Positions 44,950 through 57,026 of a stretch of 64,000 nt of DNA are shown here, piece after piece. The notes below the pieces were generated by a model. It was not told where the DNA came from. It saw nothing but the letters and a program-made list of their open reading frames with translations, and searched no databases. The stretch comes from Ziziphus jujuba (Eukaryota > Streptophyta > Magnoliopsida > Rosales > Rhamnaceae): assembly GCF_031755915.1 (NCBI RefSeq), contig NC_083386.1, forward strand, positions 21,313,001-21,377,000, given 5' to 3'. The number at the start of each line of letters is the position of its first letter. The stretch's first letter is position 1. Both the position numbers and the translations under genes were made by a program.

Positions 44950-44991
44950 CTAAGCCTAGAGAATTTCATTCCTTTTGTGCGGAACATGACA

Positions 44992-47010
44992 TTAGGCTTC
45001 CAAAATTAAACAAAAGAGATTGGATACATACCAATCTTCAAAAATAACTTTAATAAGTTTAAATTTTTCAAATTGGATATCGAACAACCCAATTATACTG
45101 TAAGCCTTAAATATCAGATATCCAAAATTAGGATTTTTCATTTGAAGACTAATTTATTAAAATTAGACCTTCAATTGGATCCCACTGACACCTAATTGCA
45201 CTATTCAATTTCAATTTCGTCCATTTTATCCAATTATATCCAAACAGGGTCTAAAGTTATCAAGTATTACATTAATTGATTAAAAAATAGAAAAAATACC
45301 AAACGACGTTCAAAATTTATAAACTTTATATTAACAAAAAGCAAATGAAACAAAGAATGCAGTGGTGCACTTACTTCGGCCAATTGACATTGTCGGTGGT
45401 CAGAAAACCTCCCCAAAGTATCAATCAAACTTGGTTTTATTGGATCTTGCAAAACAATTTCAAAAAATAAATATTGGAAATAAGCTCAGAGAATTCAAAA
45501 TAGGGGGGAAAGGTTAATGGGGTGGCTTGAAATGGCCGGAAAGCAGTCAAACTTTGATGAAACCTGTGAGCTGCCATCACTTATGTTGGGTGGCCAATCC
45601 CAGCACATCTAGTGGTGGGCAGCTATAAGATTCCACGGTTTAGTTAGAAATTCAGTAGGCAAGAGCCTTGTCCAGCGCTTAAAAAAGGGTCAAATCGACA
45701 TTGATTTGGTTTGATGATAAAATAGGTCCCGTTGACCCAATTTAGATTCCATGGGATTGGGGAGGATTTTTGTGACTTTTTGGATATTTTTTAATTTGTT
45801 TAATGAGGACATAATTCTCAGACCTTGGGTTCATTAAAAGACAATAAGGTGAATTGGTTTGTGCATAGATAAAATACTAATATTTGAAAACTTTCCAAAA
45901 TTAACTTAAAATTAGTTAGCCCTATTGTCAGTTTGCGAACTTGTATTGATGAGCTCTTTACTACGGTATACCAATTAAAACAAAACTTTTAATCAATAAA
46001 AAGTTAATCTTAGAACCACCAACAGTCAAATTATTTAATACCATTCAAACCAAACCAAATTTAAATTTAAATTTTTTATTTTTGCGATTGTTCGTGACAT
46101 TGTATATATTTTGCACTTTACTTTTAAATTTGAAAAAGTATCACGTTACTTTATAAACTATTGTTTTTTCTTCAGTTTAGTTCAATTCTCGGCCATTTTT
46201 TTTCTAACAAATTTGGCGAAATTAAATATGTGCACCAATTAAAAATGAAATAAAACAATAATAAAGTAGTTTTTTTTTTTAAATAAAATGACATTAATTG
46301 TGTATGGTTACTCCTACAAAATTCGTTTGTTTAAAATTAAAATGCATAATTAAACTAAAATGATTAAAAAAAATAATAATTCCGAGGCTAACATGACATT
46401 TTTCCTCTTTTTTTTTTTTTTTGGGGGATAGTTTTGAAGGTAAAATGCAACACGTGCCTTTCAATCTCATTGAGCTTTTAGCTCTGGTGTGCTATTTTGT
46501 TACTTTATTATACTAGAGCATCGCTTATGGCTCGGTCTGATCCATCCAGTGTACTTCAAGTGTCGTAGTGTGACCTGGCCACTGCAATAGGGGTCATCAA
46601 TCACTGCCTGCTTTAGGTCCTCAACAGTTCTTTGATACTATTCCGATCAATGCAGTGCCATGTTTGGTCCATACATCCTTCTTTAGGAAATTTTTTTTTT
46701 TTTTTTTCAAATGAGTAAGGTGTAATTAACCTAAAAGAGCAATAATGTTCAACCAAATTCATATAGTTCTTTCTCTGATGGTCTCCTCCACTCTTGGGCT
46801 AACTGGGTGTTTATAGAATCTTTAGGCTCATATATACCAATTGAGGTTTTGTTCAACGGACAAAGCTTTGATTTTTTTTTTTTTTTTTAAAAAAAGAAAA
46901 CTTCTATAATTGATTCTCCAGAAACAAAAGAAAAAATAAAAATACAAGACCAAGACAAAGTGGGTACGAGATTGTGAGGAATTTCGAGAAAATTCAGGAA
47001 AAGTATCTTA

Positions 47011-47042
<32 letters not shown>

Positions 47043-47299
47043 GAATGCATCAAAACAGGTATTGTGCATCCTCAAATCAATCATTTTTGATCTTCTTGGT
47101 TCATGAATTGTCAAATCCCAAGATGAATTCCGCTGCCCCTTTTCAAAATTTGAAGAAAACACACTTTGAGATTGTATAGAATCTCTATAAGCAAACTAAA
47201 AATGATCAAAATCAAAGAGAACTCGATGAATCAATTTTGATCATATTCTTTCATGATCATCAATAAAATAGGGGAAATGATCATACATAATTAAATTCA
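44992..47299. other. Intergenic stretch downstream of the LBD gene
   Basis: Poly-T/poly-A tracts at 46411-46424, 46687-46707, 46872-46888 and 47011-47042. A GC-richer block at 46450-46680 has no reading frame. 47160-47299 is the likely LBD 3' UTR. Confidence 0.5.
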
Positions 47300-47905
47300 T
47301 CATAAGATATATGGGACATAACTATAATCATACATTAATCCATGTGGGATAGATTCCGTCAAATTGGTACTACTACTGTAGCAGCTGAGGCTATCAGTAA
47401 ATCCATTATAAGCTGCAGATTGCATACCACTCAAACTAGTCCCAGTAAGGCGATCATCAAAGATGGTATAAGAGGAAGAAGAAGATGATGATGAAAAAGA
47501 AGAAATATTGGTTGCACATCGAGCGGCGAGACGAGCTCTGGCAAGAGCAAGATCGTTTTGGAGCTCAACCATTTTTCTTTGCAACATAGCTATAGCTCCA
47601 ATGCAACCATAAACTGGATCTCTCAGCCTCGCCTCAGCTTCATAAGCAAGTGAATTCACCGCGTCCTCCCTTTGCTCCTCTGCTACTTCATTGAGGATCT
47701 TGCTCACATTGCTTGCTCCGAATACTTTGTGGACTTTTGCGAATTTCTTCGGCTCGTCGGAACGGAAATAAGGTGCGAATATGCAGTTAGGAATGCATCT
47801 TCTTTTCAAGAACTTGCAAGCGGCACAGGATGTGCTTGAACGGGCTCTATGGCCACCCCCCTTCATCGCATCCACCATTCCTAATACAATAACCTCCTCA
47901 TCCAT
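47300..47905 (-). CDS. LOB-domain (LBD/AS2) transcription factor, class I
   Basis: A 201-aa nuclear DNA-binding protein of a plant-specific family that controls organ boundaries, lateral organs and vascular or root development. The LOB domain spans about residues 26-128: zinc-binding C27-x2-C30-x6-C37-x3-C41, the GAS block at 63-65 and a perfect L108-x6-L115-x3-L119-x6-L126 coiled coil, the class I signature. The C-terminus is Ser-rich (135-145) with aromatic residues at the very end, as in activation tails. The domain reads closest from memory to the LBD21 subgroup. It is intron-less, although many family members have one intron. ATG at 47905 is used; MVDAM nine codons later is possible. A tRNA gene lies 75 bp upstream on the other strand. 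Confidence 0.95.
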   Translation of the reverse strand: MDEEVIVLGMVDAMKGGGHRARSSTSCAACKFLKRRCIPNCIFAPYFRSDEPKKFAKVHKVFGASNVSKILNEVAEEQREDAVNSLAYEAEARLRDPVYGCIGAIAMLQRKMVELQNDLALARARLAARCATNISSFSSSSSSSSYTIFDDRLTGTSLSGMQSAAYNGFTDSLSCYSSSTNLTESIPHGLMYDYSYVPYIL

Positions 47906-47980
47906 TATTTATATTTGTTTATTTTATTCATGAACTTAGCTTTATGATAAATAATATTTGGAACTTTCTGCCAATCACTT

Positions 47981-48054
47981 GGCCTATTAGCTCAGTTGGT
48001 TAGAGCGTCGTGCTAATAACGCGAAGGTCGCAGGTTCGAGACCTGCATGGGCCA
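47981..48054 (+). tRNA. tRNA-Ile (anticodon AAU)
   Basis: A complete cloverleaf. The acceptor GGCCTAT pairs with ATGGGCC, the D-arm is AGCTCAGTTGGTTAGAGC (box A), the anticodon loop is CTAATAA with anticodon AAT, and the T-arm is GCAGGTTCGAGACCTGC (box B GGTTCGAGACC). Discriminator A at 48054. No intron. Upstream are CAA at 47972-47974 and an AT-rich TATA-like stretch near 47946-47958, as plant Pol III tRNA genes have. A T-rich terminator follows. This is the nuclear type, not organellar. Confidence 0.97.
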
Positions 48055-49109
48055 TTTATTAATTTATTTTATAATGTTTTTGACATCAAATTTCTTGCAT
48101 CGATACCAAAATGTATTAAGGTGGATATGCTTTATCATTATATTTATATTATGTAAACAATTATAACTTAATTGGTTCTATGATTAAAAAAAAAAAAAAA
48201 AAATCCTTAATTGGTTCCATTCTCTATGATTTCCACGAGTATTTTTCTCCATTTCTATTGTATACATTGGTCTTCCTTTTGCTATTATTATCTCCATTCA
48301 TTTTCCTCTTACATTGAAGAGGGTTAGGAGGAGTCCAAATAATTCAAAGTGGGGTAATATCTATTGGTGAGTTAAGATGTGACTGGGACATCAACCATAT
48401 GATAGTTTATCCACAAGGATGAGATATTTGATATTTCATTGAATGTGGAAAAGAGGTTTCACAATAAAAGTGAAGAAAGTTGGAAACATCTATGAGAAGG
48501 AATAATGAAACATGAAAATGGATGAATTACCCATTTACCAATATCTGCCCAATTATGCTACATTATAAGTGTTTATATGCTTCTTGTATGTCTTTCATTA
48601 TTAAAAATAAAAAAAATAAAAAATAAAAAATAAAAATTTCCCCCCCTTTCACATGCCCAGTCGAGCCTTGGTTAATATAAATTGCAAACTTGTGGTGAAG
48701 CATCTCTGCTCAACGTCAAAAAACAATTAGATGAAATAGTTCGCTCCATATAATATTCTTTGGATTCTTTCATTAGCACGACTGAATTTCTTGTCATGTT
48801 GTTAGACTAATACGGATCTCATAATTTCCCCTCCTTAAAGATACTATAAGTCTATTGGTGAAATTCAGTTCCATATTTGAAACATGTCAATGAGTGTCTG
48901 GACATGTTGTTAATTGCATATATAATTTGGTTTAAGTATATATTCAGACCTTTATTAGGCTTTAAATTCATAAGCAAATCAACTTTATAAAACCTGCAAT
49001 CAATTTCTATAAATCTGTTTTTTGTTTTTGTGTGTTAAAAAAACCAAAAAAAAAAAAGTAAACAAGCTTTAATTAAAAGAAGTATTCAGGGAAAAAATGA
49101 ATAATAATA

Positions 49110-49149
<40 letters not shown>

Positions 49150-49754
49150 TATTACTTCTTCGGTCACCTAACTGGCTAACCAAGTTGCATCAAAGAGAAA
49201 ATGATAGATGGAGTGAACGCTGTAGCCATAGCTACCCAAAGAATTCCAAAAGCAGATCTTTTGCACCCCATGAATTTTTCTAATAAAGTTTAAGCGTTTC
49301 AATTTTTATAAATCCATGCCAATATAAATTTTACAAGTTTAAGATTCTCTATTGTGAATAATTAAAGTCAAATTCCTACGCCTTTTTTTTTTTTTTTTGG
49401 GGGGTCAACATTAAACTTACTCCTTTGAAAATATTGAAGACAAAGTTAAGAATTTTTAATATGTTGATGTAAAAATATTATTGAACGCCAAAAATATGAT
49501 TCAATATTATTTATGGAAATAATAGTTTGCAATTAGGCCAATTTCATAAAACAATATGACGATTTCAATATTTTCATAAAAAAACATGAAGAAATCTTAC
49601 CATGTTTTAATTATGTCTTAATTTAATTTGTTTTTTAGTATTTAAGGGTAGAACGTACTTAAGGTCGCAGGAAAAAAAAAACAAAGAAAAAGAAAAAAGG
49701 CATATATATATATATATATTTTTTTTTTCATAATTTATTTTTTAGTTAGGAGGA
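48055..49754. other. Intergenic stretch
   Basis: A-rich run at 48186-48202, (AAAAAT)n at 48606-48636, (AAT)n at 49099-49148 and a T run at 49384-49398. No gene recognised. Confidence 0.55.
49099..49148 (+). repeat. (AAT)n microsatellite
   Basis: About 16 units with one TAG interruption. Confidence 0.95.
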
Positions 49755-51950
49755 ATATAAATGTCACTTCAACCGTATTGGAGTGGAAGATGATAATAGT
49801 GGTCCTCTAAGAGGAGAGCCACTTGGGTTAATGGCCGTCGTTTTCCCACACCACACGAACCTAGAAAGCAAGACCCCGAGAGTGTTTCTCACGCATTTTC
49901 CCGACATAAAATGTGAACCACAATAATAGTGGAGAGTGAATTACAAACTGCTAGAAGGAGCGTTTGGAACATGGTACAACAAAAATGGGCCGGCCCAATA
50001 ATGAATGCTTAAGGACGAAACGATGAGTGAGTAGCAGCACTTTGGCTTGATATTTTCGTTGGGTTATTAAAGTGGTGTGGATTTTATCATGTCATGAATA
50101 TGAATGAAGTAAAATGGTAGATTTGAATTAAGTGTGTGCTGGCCTCGAATGTTGCCCCACCTCCCACCTTCCAATTTTTCTCAATTTCCACTTGGAATTA
50201 ATCAAAGCCCATCTACATGTTTCGAGATTTGACTTGTGGGGACACTAAATGTGATCATTTCACATGAATATGAGTGAATGAAAAATAAATTTTTGCCCAA
50301 AAAAAAAACAAGTGATTGAAAATTATACCCCATATATATATATATATATATATAGATAGAAAATGTAAGGATGATTGCCCATAAAAACAGCCTAAGAACA
50401 ATGTTGACGCTTATCATCAATTCGAGTAAACTAATAATTAAGAAAAAAATGGTAAAGTTAGCAGGCGCAATGACCTACAAAGGAAATTTTTTTTAGGAAG
50501 GAATACCATTATAAGATAGTGTTTGATTTTTTTTATTTTTTTTCCCAAAATATATGATAGTGTTGGGTTGGTTTTTTTTTTTTTTTTTTATTATTATTTT
50601 TTTTTGGGGTAATACATTGTTCTCAAATTTATAGTTTGGAAAGAAAAACATCTAAAAATCTTTTGCTATATCATGCTTTAATTAATTAAAATATTCAATA
50701 ATATATAAATAAAATTTGAAATCTTCACTAAACTGGATAGGATTAAATATTCTTTTCCAATTTTATTCAAACTTTTTGAGAGAAAAATATAATTTCAATG
50801 ATTTTGACAAATTTGATTTGCCGTTCACACTAAATTTATTACAAATTTATAAAACAAAATAAATATTTATACTCTTTGAAGATGAAAAATGGTTGATTTT
50901 GACAGTAGTTAACAAACTAAAGTAAATTCAATATTTTTATAAAGAAAAAAGCTAGCCAGAAGAAATATGTAATTAACTTTATAAATTCGGCAAATCCATT
51001 TTTGTGTAATTAAAATAAAAAGATAAATAAGTATTGTGATAATCATATTTTTGTTTTAATTACATATTTCTTTTGTTATTAAATAATTATAATGACAAAT
51101 AAAATATTTAATATAGCGGTTAAGTAATGATTATTTTGCTAAAAAAATTATAGATATTTTGATTTATTTACTTCAAAAAATATTTCCATTATATTAAATA
51201 GTTATTATTGTAATAAAGTATATTATTGGTAAAAACAAATTATTAAACTAGAATACAAAAAGACAAAAAAATTAATATAAGGAAGACTTGAGGGCTAATT
51301 TAGTTAACAACAAAAATAGAATTAATTAAAAAAAAAATTGAGCACCTAAATGTGTCCTTGAGTAGGCGTCTAATTTTCTTGCGAAATTTGACAACTTTTA
51401 TATATTTGAATAATTATTTGAAAATGAGAAAATGTATGTTCAAGAATTAAAATTTAAAATTTGAAAAAACTATATGATAAAGTTGTTTTTACCTAAAAAT
51501 ATGTTATTTTGAAAATTTTTGAAAAACTAATTATAAGATTTTTTAAAATATAAAATTATATTTAATTTATAATACAAAACTTAATTTAATTATTTTATGA
51601 CCTTAACATTCCCATATATGAGAAAAACTCAATCCTAAAAAACTGAATTTCAAAAATCAATTTTGTTCAAAAGTTTGATATTTTCTAAATGGACCTCAAT
51701 GTTGCGTTGTCTGATTTGTGTCATGCATTCAGTAGTTGATCTTCCTCGAACTTTTTTTAGTATACATGTGGGCTTACCAAGGCCCATTAAATAGTACATA
51801 CTTTTAAAATCAAGATCATGATGTTCCTTTCTCTCAATTTCTTTGTTATCCGTTTTGTGTCATAAATTTGATTTGATAGACCCCTAAACTGTCATTTCAT
51901 TTCTCCGTCTATAAACGCCATGACTTGTTTAGAAAGATTATTACAATATA
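49755..51950 (+). repeat. Segmental duplication, copy B
   Basis: Homologous to 40372-41600 block by block in the same order: AATGGCCGTCGTTTTCC near 49830, ACACCACACG, the palindrome TGGGCCGGCCCA at 49986-49997, TTGGGTTA...AAGTGGTGTG near 50071, GAGATTTGACTTGT near 50224, AAGGCCCA near 51779 and AAAGATTATTACAAT near 51932. About 1.4 kb of AT-rich DNA has been inserted around 50250-51700. No shared reading frame. Confidence 0.75.
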
Positions 51951-53532
51951 TGTGATACAAATAATAATTAGAAGGAAAAAAAAAGAAAAAAAAAGAAACC
52001 TGATCTGGCTAGTATTTAAAAAAAGAAAAAAAATTATAAGCGGTATTTTTCCTCCGTTTGTAATATGGATAGTGGGCCAAAAACTCTGTTTGTGGGGATG
52101 GGCTGGCTATGCAAATCCTGACTAATTTTTACGATGATCAGAGTCCATCTGCAATTAAGTTGGGTTAAATTCTTAGTGTTTTCGAAGTATAATTATTTTT
52201 ACATATAATTTTTTATTACGGGAACTCACTAAACGACGAGTATCCTACCAAACCACATATTCCTGGTTTGACATCCCACTAAAATTGGTGGAATGTGTGT
52301 CCATATCACCATAACGTAATTATGTAAGCTGGCTATGGTTACTTTTAACAATACATATTACTTAGAAGAAGAATAAAAATGACACATGCCCTTTTTGACA
52401 TTTAGGGGGATTTATACCCATGAATGATCATAATATAATTTAGATCTTCTAAATTGACTATTTTATAAGTTGATTATAATGGACTCGAACTCTTGCTTTA
52501 AAGTGAAAGATACTCATCCGATCATCAACGCTTATATTTTTTGTTTTTTGTCCTACAAAAATTGATAAAAAAGGTAAAAGTAATCATGAGGTAGACTTGT
52601 AAATCCGCTATACTTTTAACAATGCATATAACTTGAAGAAGAAGAAAAGGTGACATATGCTGTTTGACATTATCAATATGCGGATTAATTCCTATGTTAT
52701 TATCTGCAGATTGGTTGATGTATGTTGTCTTTAGTCCTTACCTATATTTGCCAAGAGAATGACTAATATTCTATATGATATCTTTTATTACATTGAGCTA
52801 GTTAATTAAAAAGCAAATTAGTAAGTTAAACAACGAATAACGATAACATTAATAAGAACAAAAGCAAACCGGTCGCACATATACAGTACAAACAAAAGAA
52901 TCCAATTTAGTAGGTGGACAAGTGAAACAGACTCAATTCTACTTTTAATTATCAAATTGTGTGAAAAAATTATATTTGCGTGTTCTTTCTTCTTTTTTTT
53001 CCTCCTCCTTTTTATGAGAAAATATTTGTGGGTTTAATTTATTTTAGAACTATTCTAGTGCCAAAGTTTTTAAGCATAGATTTATAATTTAAAAGTCCTA
53101 GCTTTATATGTAAGGTAAGGAATTGGAGAAGAAAATTGATCATTACATTTACATACATATAGAACCATACTCAAATATGGTCTTTAATATGAAAACCAAC
53201 ATAAGATCTTCTATTTTTAGTATTTAGATCGCATCAAGTGTTAAGATTTAAAATTACATTTATTAATCACTAGGTCCAACATGATTTACTTTCTTTAAAT
53301 AGAGTTTTAGTATGTCATAAATCCATATTTAACCCTTTCTGAATATTAAATCATAATACTTAATATGATCTAATGGTTACCAAAGGTAAACCTTCATTTG
53401 TACCTTACTTGAACCCGATTACATATATATATATATATATATATATTTGCTACAATGCATGCCTGCTACAATGCGTGTCTCATCTTAACCATATTTTGAG
53501 CACTTTAAATCAGGTAATATGTTGCCTGACGA

Positions 53533-53563
<31 letters not shown>

Positions 53564-54032
53564 GCTCAATGCACACTTCATCCTCACCATATTTTGCACG
53601 CATTATGTCAGGCAACATTGCGTTTTTTTTTCTAATCAAAAATTCATATATATATATATATATATATAATTTTAGATTTGTATGATTTTCGTGATTTGGC
53701 AATCATAGATATAGCTATCTTTTATAAGCCTTCTTCATAAATTTTTATCATATTAAAACTATATATATACGAGTTTGATATATGATGAATGATTTATAGA
53801 GAAGGACTGTGGATGATTGACATCCACAGCTATCAGAGTATGAGATCAGACAGATCTGACGGCTATGGATGCTATTTCTCATAGTCTCCCTCCATAAGTC
53901 TCCAAACCAAAACTGCATACTTATATATATATATATATATAATTTTTCTTGACGTTTGTCCCGAACAAAAATTGTCCAATATTCCCCACATAAGAGCCTT
54001 ACTCTATATATATACTTCCAAATATAAGAGAA

Positions 54033-54300
54033 TTCTTATATTAAGATATTTTGATGGTTTTTCTATTCTGACGTAACTTCTAACTTCTCAGTGTTTAGAT
54101 TGCTTTTTAAGGGTTAAGATGTAAAATAATTTTTTAGATTTAAATGAGTTCATATGTGGTTCGCTTTGCCCTTATAAGATTTTAGTACATCACTTAATTC
54201 ATTTAAACCATTAAAATATCTTTAAATCTCAGCACTTAAATTATCTAAAGGTTGAGAAGTGATGTCCTCATAAAAAAAAATCAAAATGTCCGGATAAGAA
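54033..54300. mobile_element. Hairpin MITE, copy 4
   Basis: TTCTTATATTAAGATATTTT at the left mirrors TTCTTATCCGGACATTTTGA from the right end. The inner AACTTCTCAGTGTTTAGAT mirrors CACTTCTCAACCTTTAGAT. About 268 bp. Confidence 0.58.
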
Positions 54301-55312
54301 ATTGATCCATATATATTTATTTATATATTGTCATGACCAGTTTTTATAAGTCTATTATCAAATTTCAAATGCTCATAGTTTGAGCATAAGACCTGATCAA
54401 ACTAAATTTTGGAAGATGCTAAAGATCCCAAAATTTATTGCCCAAAAAATTTGGATTCTTAATTAAATATTTTTCCAAATGGACTATGGGTTGCCACCTT
54501 AATATATGATTAAAAATATCTACTTGATGAAGCAGCAAACCATATGTAAGATTTGACCTAATATTATTTGGAAAAGTTTTGAGAACCCTAAAATTTTGGA
54601 GTATTTAGCAATTTTTCTATCTTTCTACATATATATTTTTGTTATGAATTAAAAAAGAAACACCCAAAAAAAAAAATTCCTATCTTAAATAATGAAAATT
54701 AATACTAAACTGGAGCATACAAAATAAATAGAAGTATTCTTAAGTATAAAAACCATTAAAAATACATATTCAAATCTATAACTCAAATCTTAATCTATGT
54801 AAAATCTCCTCCCCAATTATAATGAGTTGTAATATTGTAAAATAATACTAATTATATAACAAAGGAGACATAATATGAAAATTGTGTGTTTTGTTGATGC
54901 TTTCTTGACAAATTCCGTGAAAGAGAAACAAAAGTGGGCAAAATGATGGGATAATTAAAGAACGCAAAAAAGACAAGAACAAAATGAAATTTAAGTCATA
55001 AGCTTACATCAAGGTTGAATTAATAACACTGGCATGCATACAAACTATTATGTGTTTTTTTTGGTAAGTCAACTACATATATATATCGGTCATATTTATT
55101 ATATAATTTTATGATAATAAATTACAAATGCAAGTGTAATATTGGTACCAAATGTCAAACCTTGTGACATAAGTGCGTTAATATTTTCTGCTGGCATAAA
55201 ATCGAAGTACTCCTTTTAAAAATCTTAGCCATATGTACAAGTTACTATATGTCACATGCAAATACAAACATTTAAAAGCTATTCTTTCATTGCTATTCAT
55301 ACACATATACAT

Positions 55313-55392
<80 letters not shown>
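55313..55392 (+). repeat. Compound (CT)n(AT)n microsatellite
   Basis: About 19 CT units followed by GATATATATACA and about 16 AT units. The flanking sequences are themselves direct repeats (AAAAATCTTAGCCATATGT at about 55219 and 55414). Confidence 0.93.
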
Positions 55393-55394
<2 letters not shown>

Positions 55395-56843
55395 ATATTC
55401 ATATGTACTCCTTTAAAAATCTTAGCCATATGTGTAATAATATAAATATACAAGTTAGTATATGTCACATGCAAATACCATGTAAATATTTTAGCTATGT
55501 AAATATTGTGATAAGTATTGTGATAATTAAAACAAAAATCTTAGCTATGTAAATATTTCTTATGGCTTGTAGGCTTTTTGGTTATTCTAAGCATTAGTTC
55601 TGTTTTATATGGGTGACGGTGTGACTTGACCATGTCTAGTATTTTAAGCTTTAATAACATGTTAACTTACTATTAATTGGTTTAAGTTATAAGGACCTGA
55701 ATTTATCATATACATTATGCTATGTCAATACACATATATATACATAATGTCTATCAAGCTATATCAACATTTTCCTTTACTTGTAAGTCATTATAGTTCT
55801 TGCTAGTGTTAATTTTTCTTAAATAGATGGTAGTGAGACTTAACCTATATATCTATGATTTTAAACTTTCATATTATATTAAATTATCACTAATTTTAAA
55901 AACTTAAACTATTATTTTTGATAATTAATTTTGAACAGAGAAAAAATGTTCACGAAGTAATTAATTTTGAATATTCTAGAAAGTATAAGATGATGCTTAA
56001 CCATTTGGCCATACATTTTAAATATGCGATCAGATCCATTAGCAATAATGCTTGTATTGATTATCACTATAACAACAAATCAATATTCAAGATACTAATT
56101 AATGTCACCAGAAAAAGTCATCAACCAAGGTGTTGCTTTTGGACTAAGAACGCTGCCTCTACACAGAGTTCAAGATTCAAAGTGTTATTTATACAAAAAT
56201 TATATTAAAAAAAAAAAAACTCAAAACAATAAAAAATCAGTAAAATGACTATTCTATTATACTTTGAAAACAATGGAAAAGTTTTTTTTTTTTTTTTTTG
56301 GTAATTCCTTTCTGAAAGTTATATTTTTTTTAATTTTTTAATTTTTTAATTTTTTGGTAAATTAACATGAAAGCTTTCTAGGGCATATATTTCACTTTCA
56401 AATAATGTTTTGTGATCATATACAATAGGACCACGTATTTAGCTTTAATTAGGCTTTATAATGAGAGATTCCAAATATATAAGACATGAAACACTTGGTT
56501 GTAACTTTTACCAAAAAGCAAAACACTTGGTTGTAACTAGAGGCCACCGAACACAATTTTGACAAAGCTTATATGTTCAATATTTACAGAACGTAGAATA
56601 TAAAAATTGAGGAGTAGAACTAAGCCGCTAAGGCCGGACGTTCCTCCAAGTGGCAGCAAATTAGAAACCTTCCTTTTCCTTTTCTACCATTCTTTATAAT
56701 TGTCTCTAATGTCAACTTTACAGACAGAAGCAGTCAAGTGTCCATGTAATTAATTTAATATTTTTTCTTTCTTTTGGAGCCATTTGAATCCCAACATTAC
56801 TTTTGCGGGTCCCTTTTTTCTTTTTCTTTTTTTGTTATTTGCA

Positions 56844-57026
56844 ATGATTTTGAAAATTTCTCCCAGTAATCCAAAATCCCTGACAAAAGAAAAAGAGAAA
56901 ATCTTTTGTAACAACAATAAGCAGAAGCATAATCATAGTGGAACTGGAATTAATTTCCATGGATTTAGCTCTTCCTCCTCCTGTAATGGTTTCCTCTGGA
57001 TTTTTGCCAACTGGGTCTTTGATTGA
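56844..57026 (+). promoter_or_regulatory. Possible upstream ORF overlapping the PUB start
   Basis: ATG at 56844 (context GCAATGA) opens 60 codons in another frame, ending in TGA 68 nt inside the PUB coding region. If the transcript starts upstream of 56844, this would reduce translation from the main ATG. The transcription start is unknown. Confidence 0.35.

Larger units (their letters stand above)
44091..44991 (-). mobile_element. Solo LTR with heat-shock elements (about 546 bp plus TRIM insert)
   Basis: The ends TGTCACG and CATGACA (inverted, TG...CA) are flanked by TTAG on both sides (44087-44090 and 44992-44995). On the minus strand it has a TATA box (44304-44312) and, upstream of that, several heat-shock elements. 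This fits a copia-type LTR read leftward. No internal coding or primer site follows, so it is solo. A TRIM element (44595-44949) is inserted in its U3. The resemblance to heat-activated ONSEN-type LTRs is in motif layout, not shown homology. Confidence 0.72.
51951..56958. other. AT-rich intergenic stretch upstream of the PUB gene
   Basis: AT microsatellites at 53421-53447, 53537-53564, 53646-53669 and 53922-53943, compound (CT)n(AT)n at 55313-55392, a perfect 9-bp stem at 53807-53829 and one hairpin MITE. The 55918-56208 frame has no recognised domain. 56690-56958 should hold the PUB promoter and 5' UTR. Confidence 0.55.

Noticed and set aside
44557..44953. Two small plus-strand proteins of similar sequence
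   Set aside because: They are the two LTRs of a TRIM read through; similarity reflects the terminal repeats, not a gene family.
49099..49148. Possible CRISPR-like or satellite array
   Set aside because: A simple trinucleotide repeat in a plant genome; no spaced repeats anywhere in the window resemble a CRISPR.
53373..53702. Frames rich in Tyr/Ile on both strands
   Set aside because: Translations of (AT)n microsatellites.
56938..56958. Start of the PUB protein at GTG 56938
   Set aside because: GTG is not a normal plant start; the first in-frame ATG is 56959.
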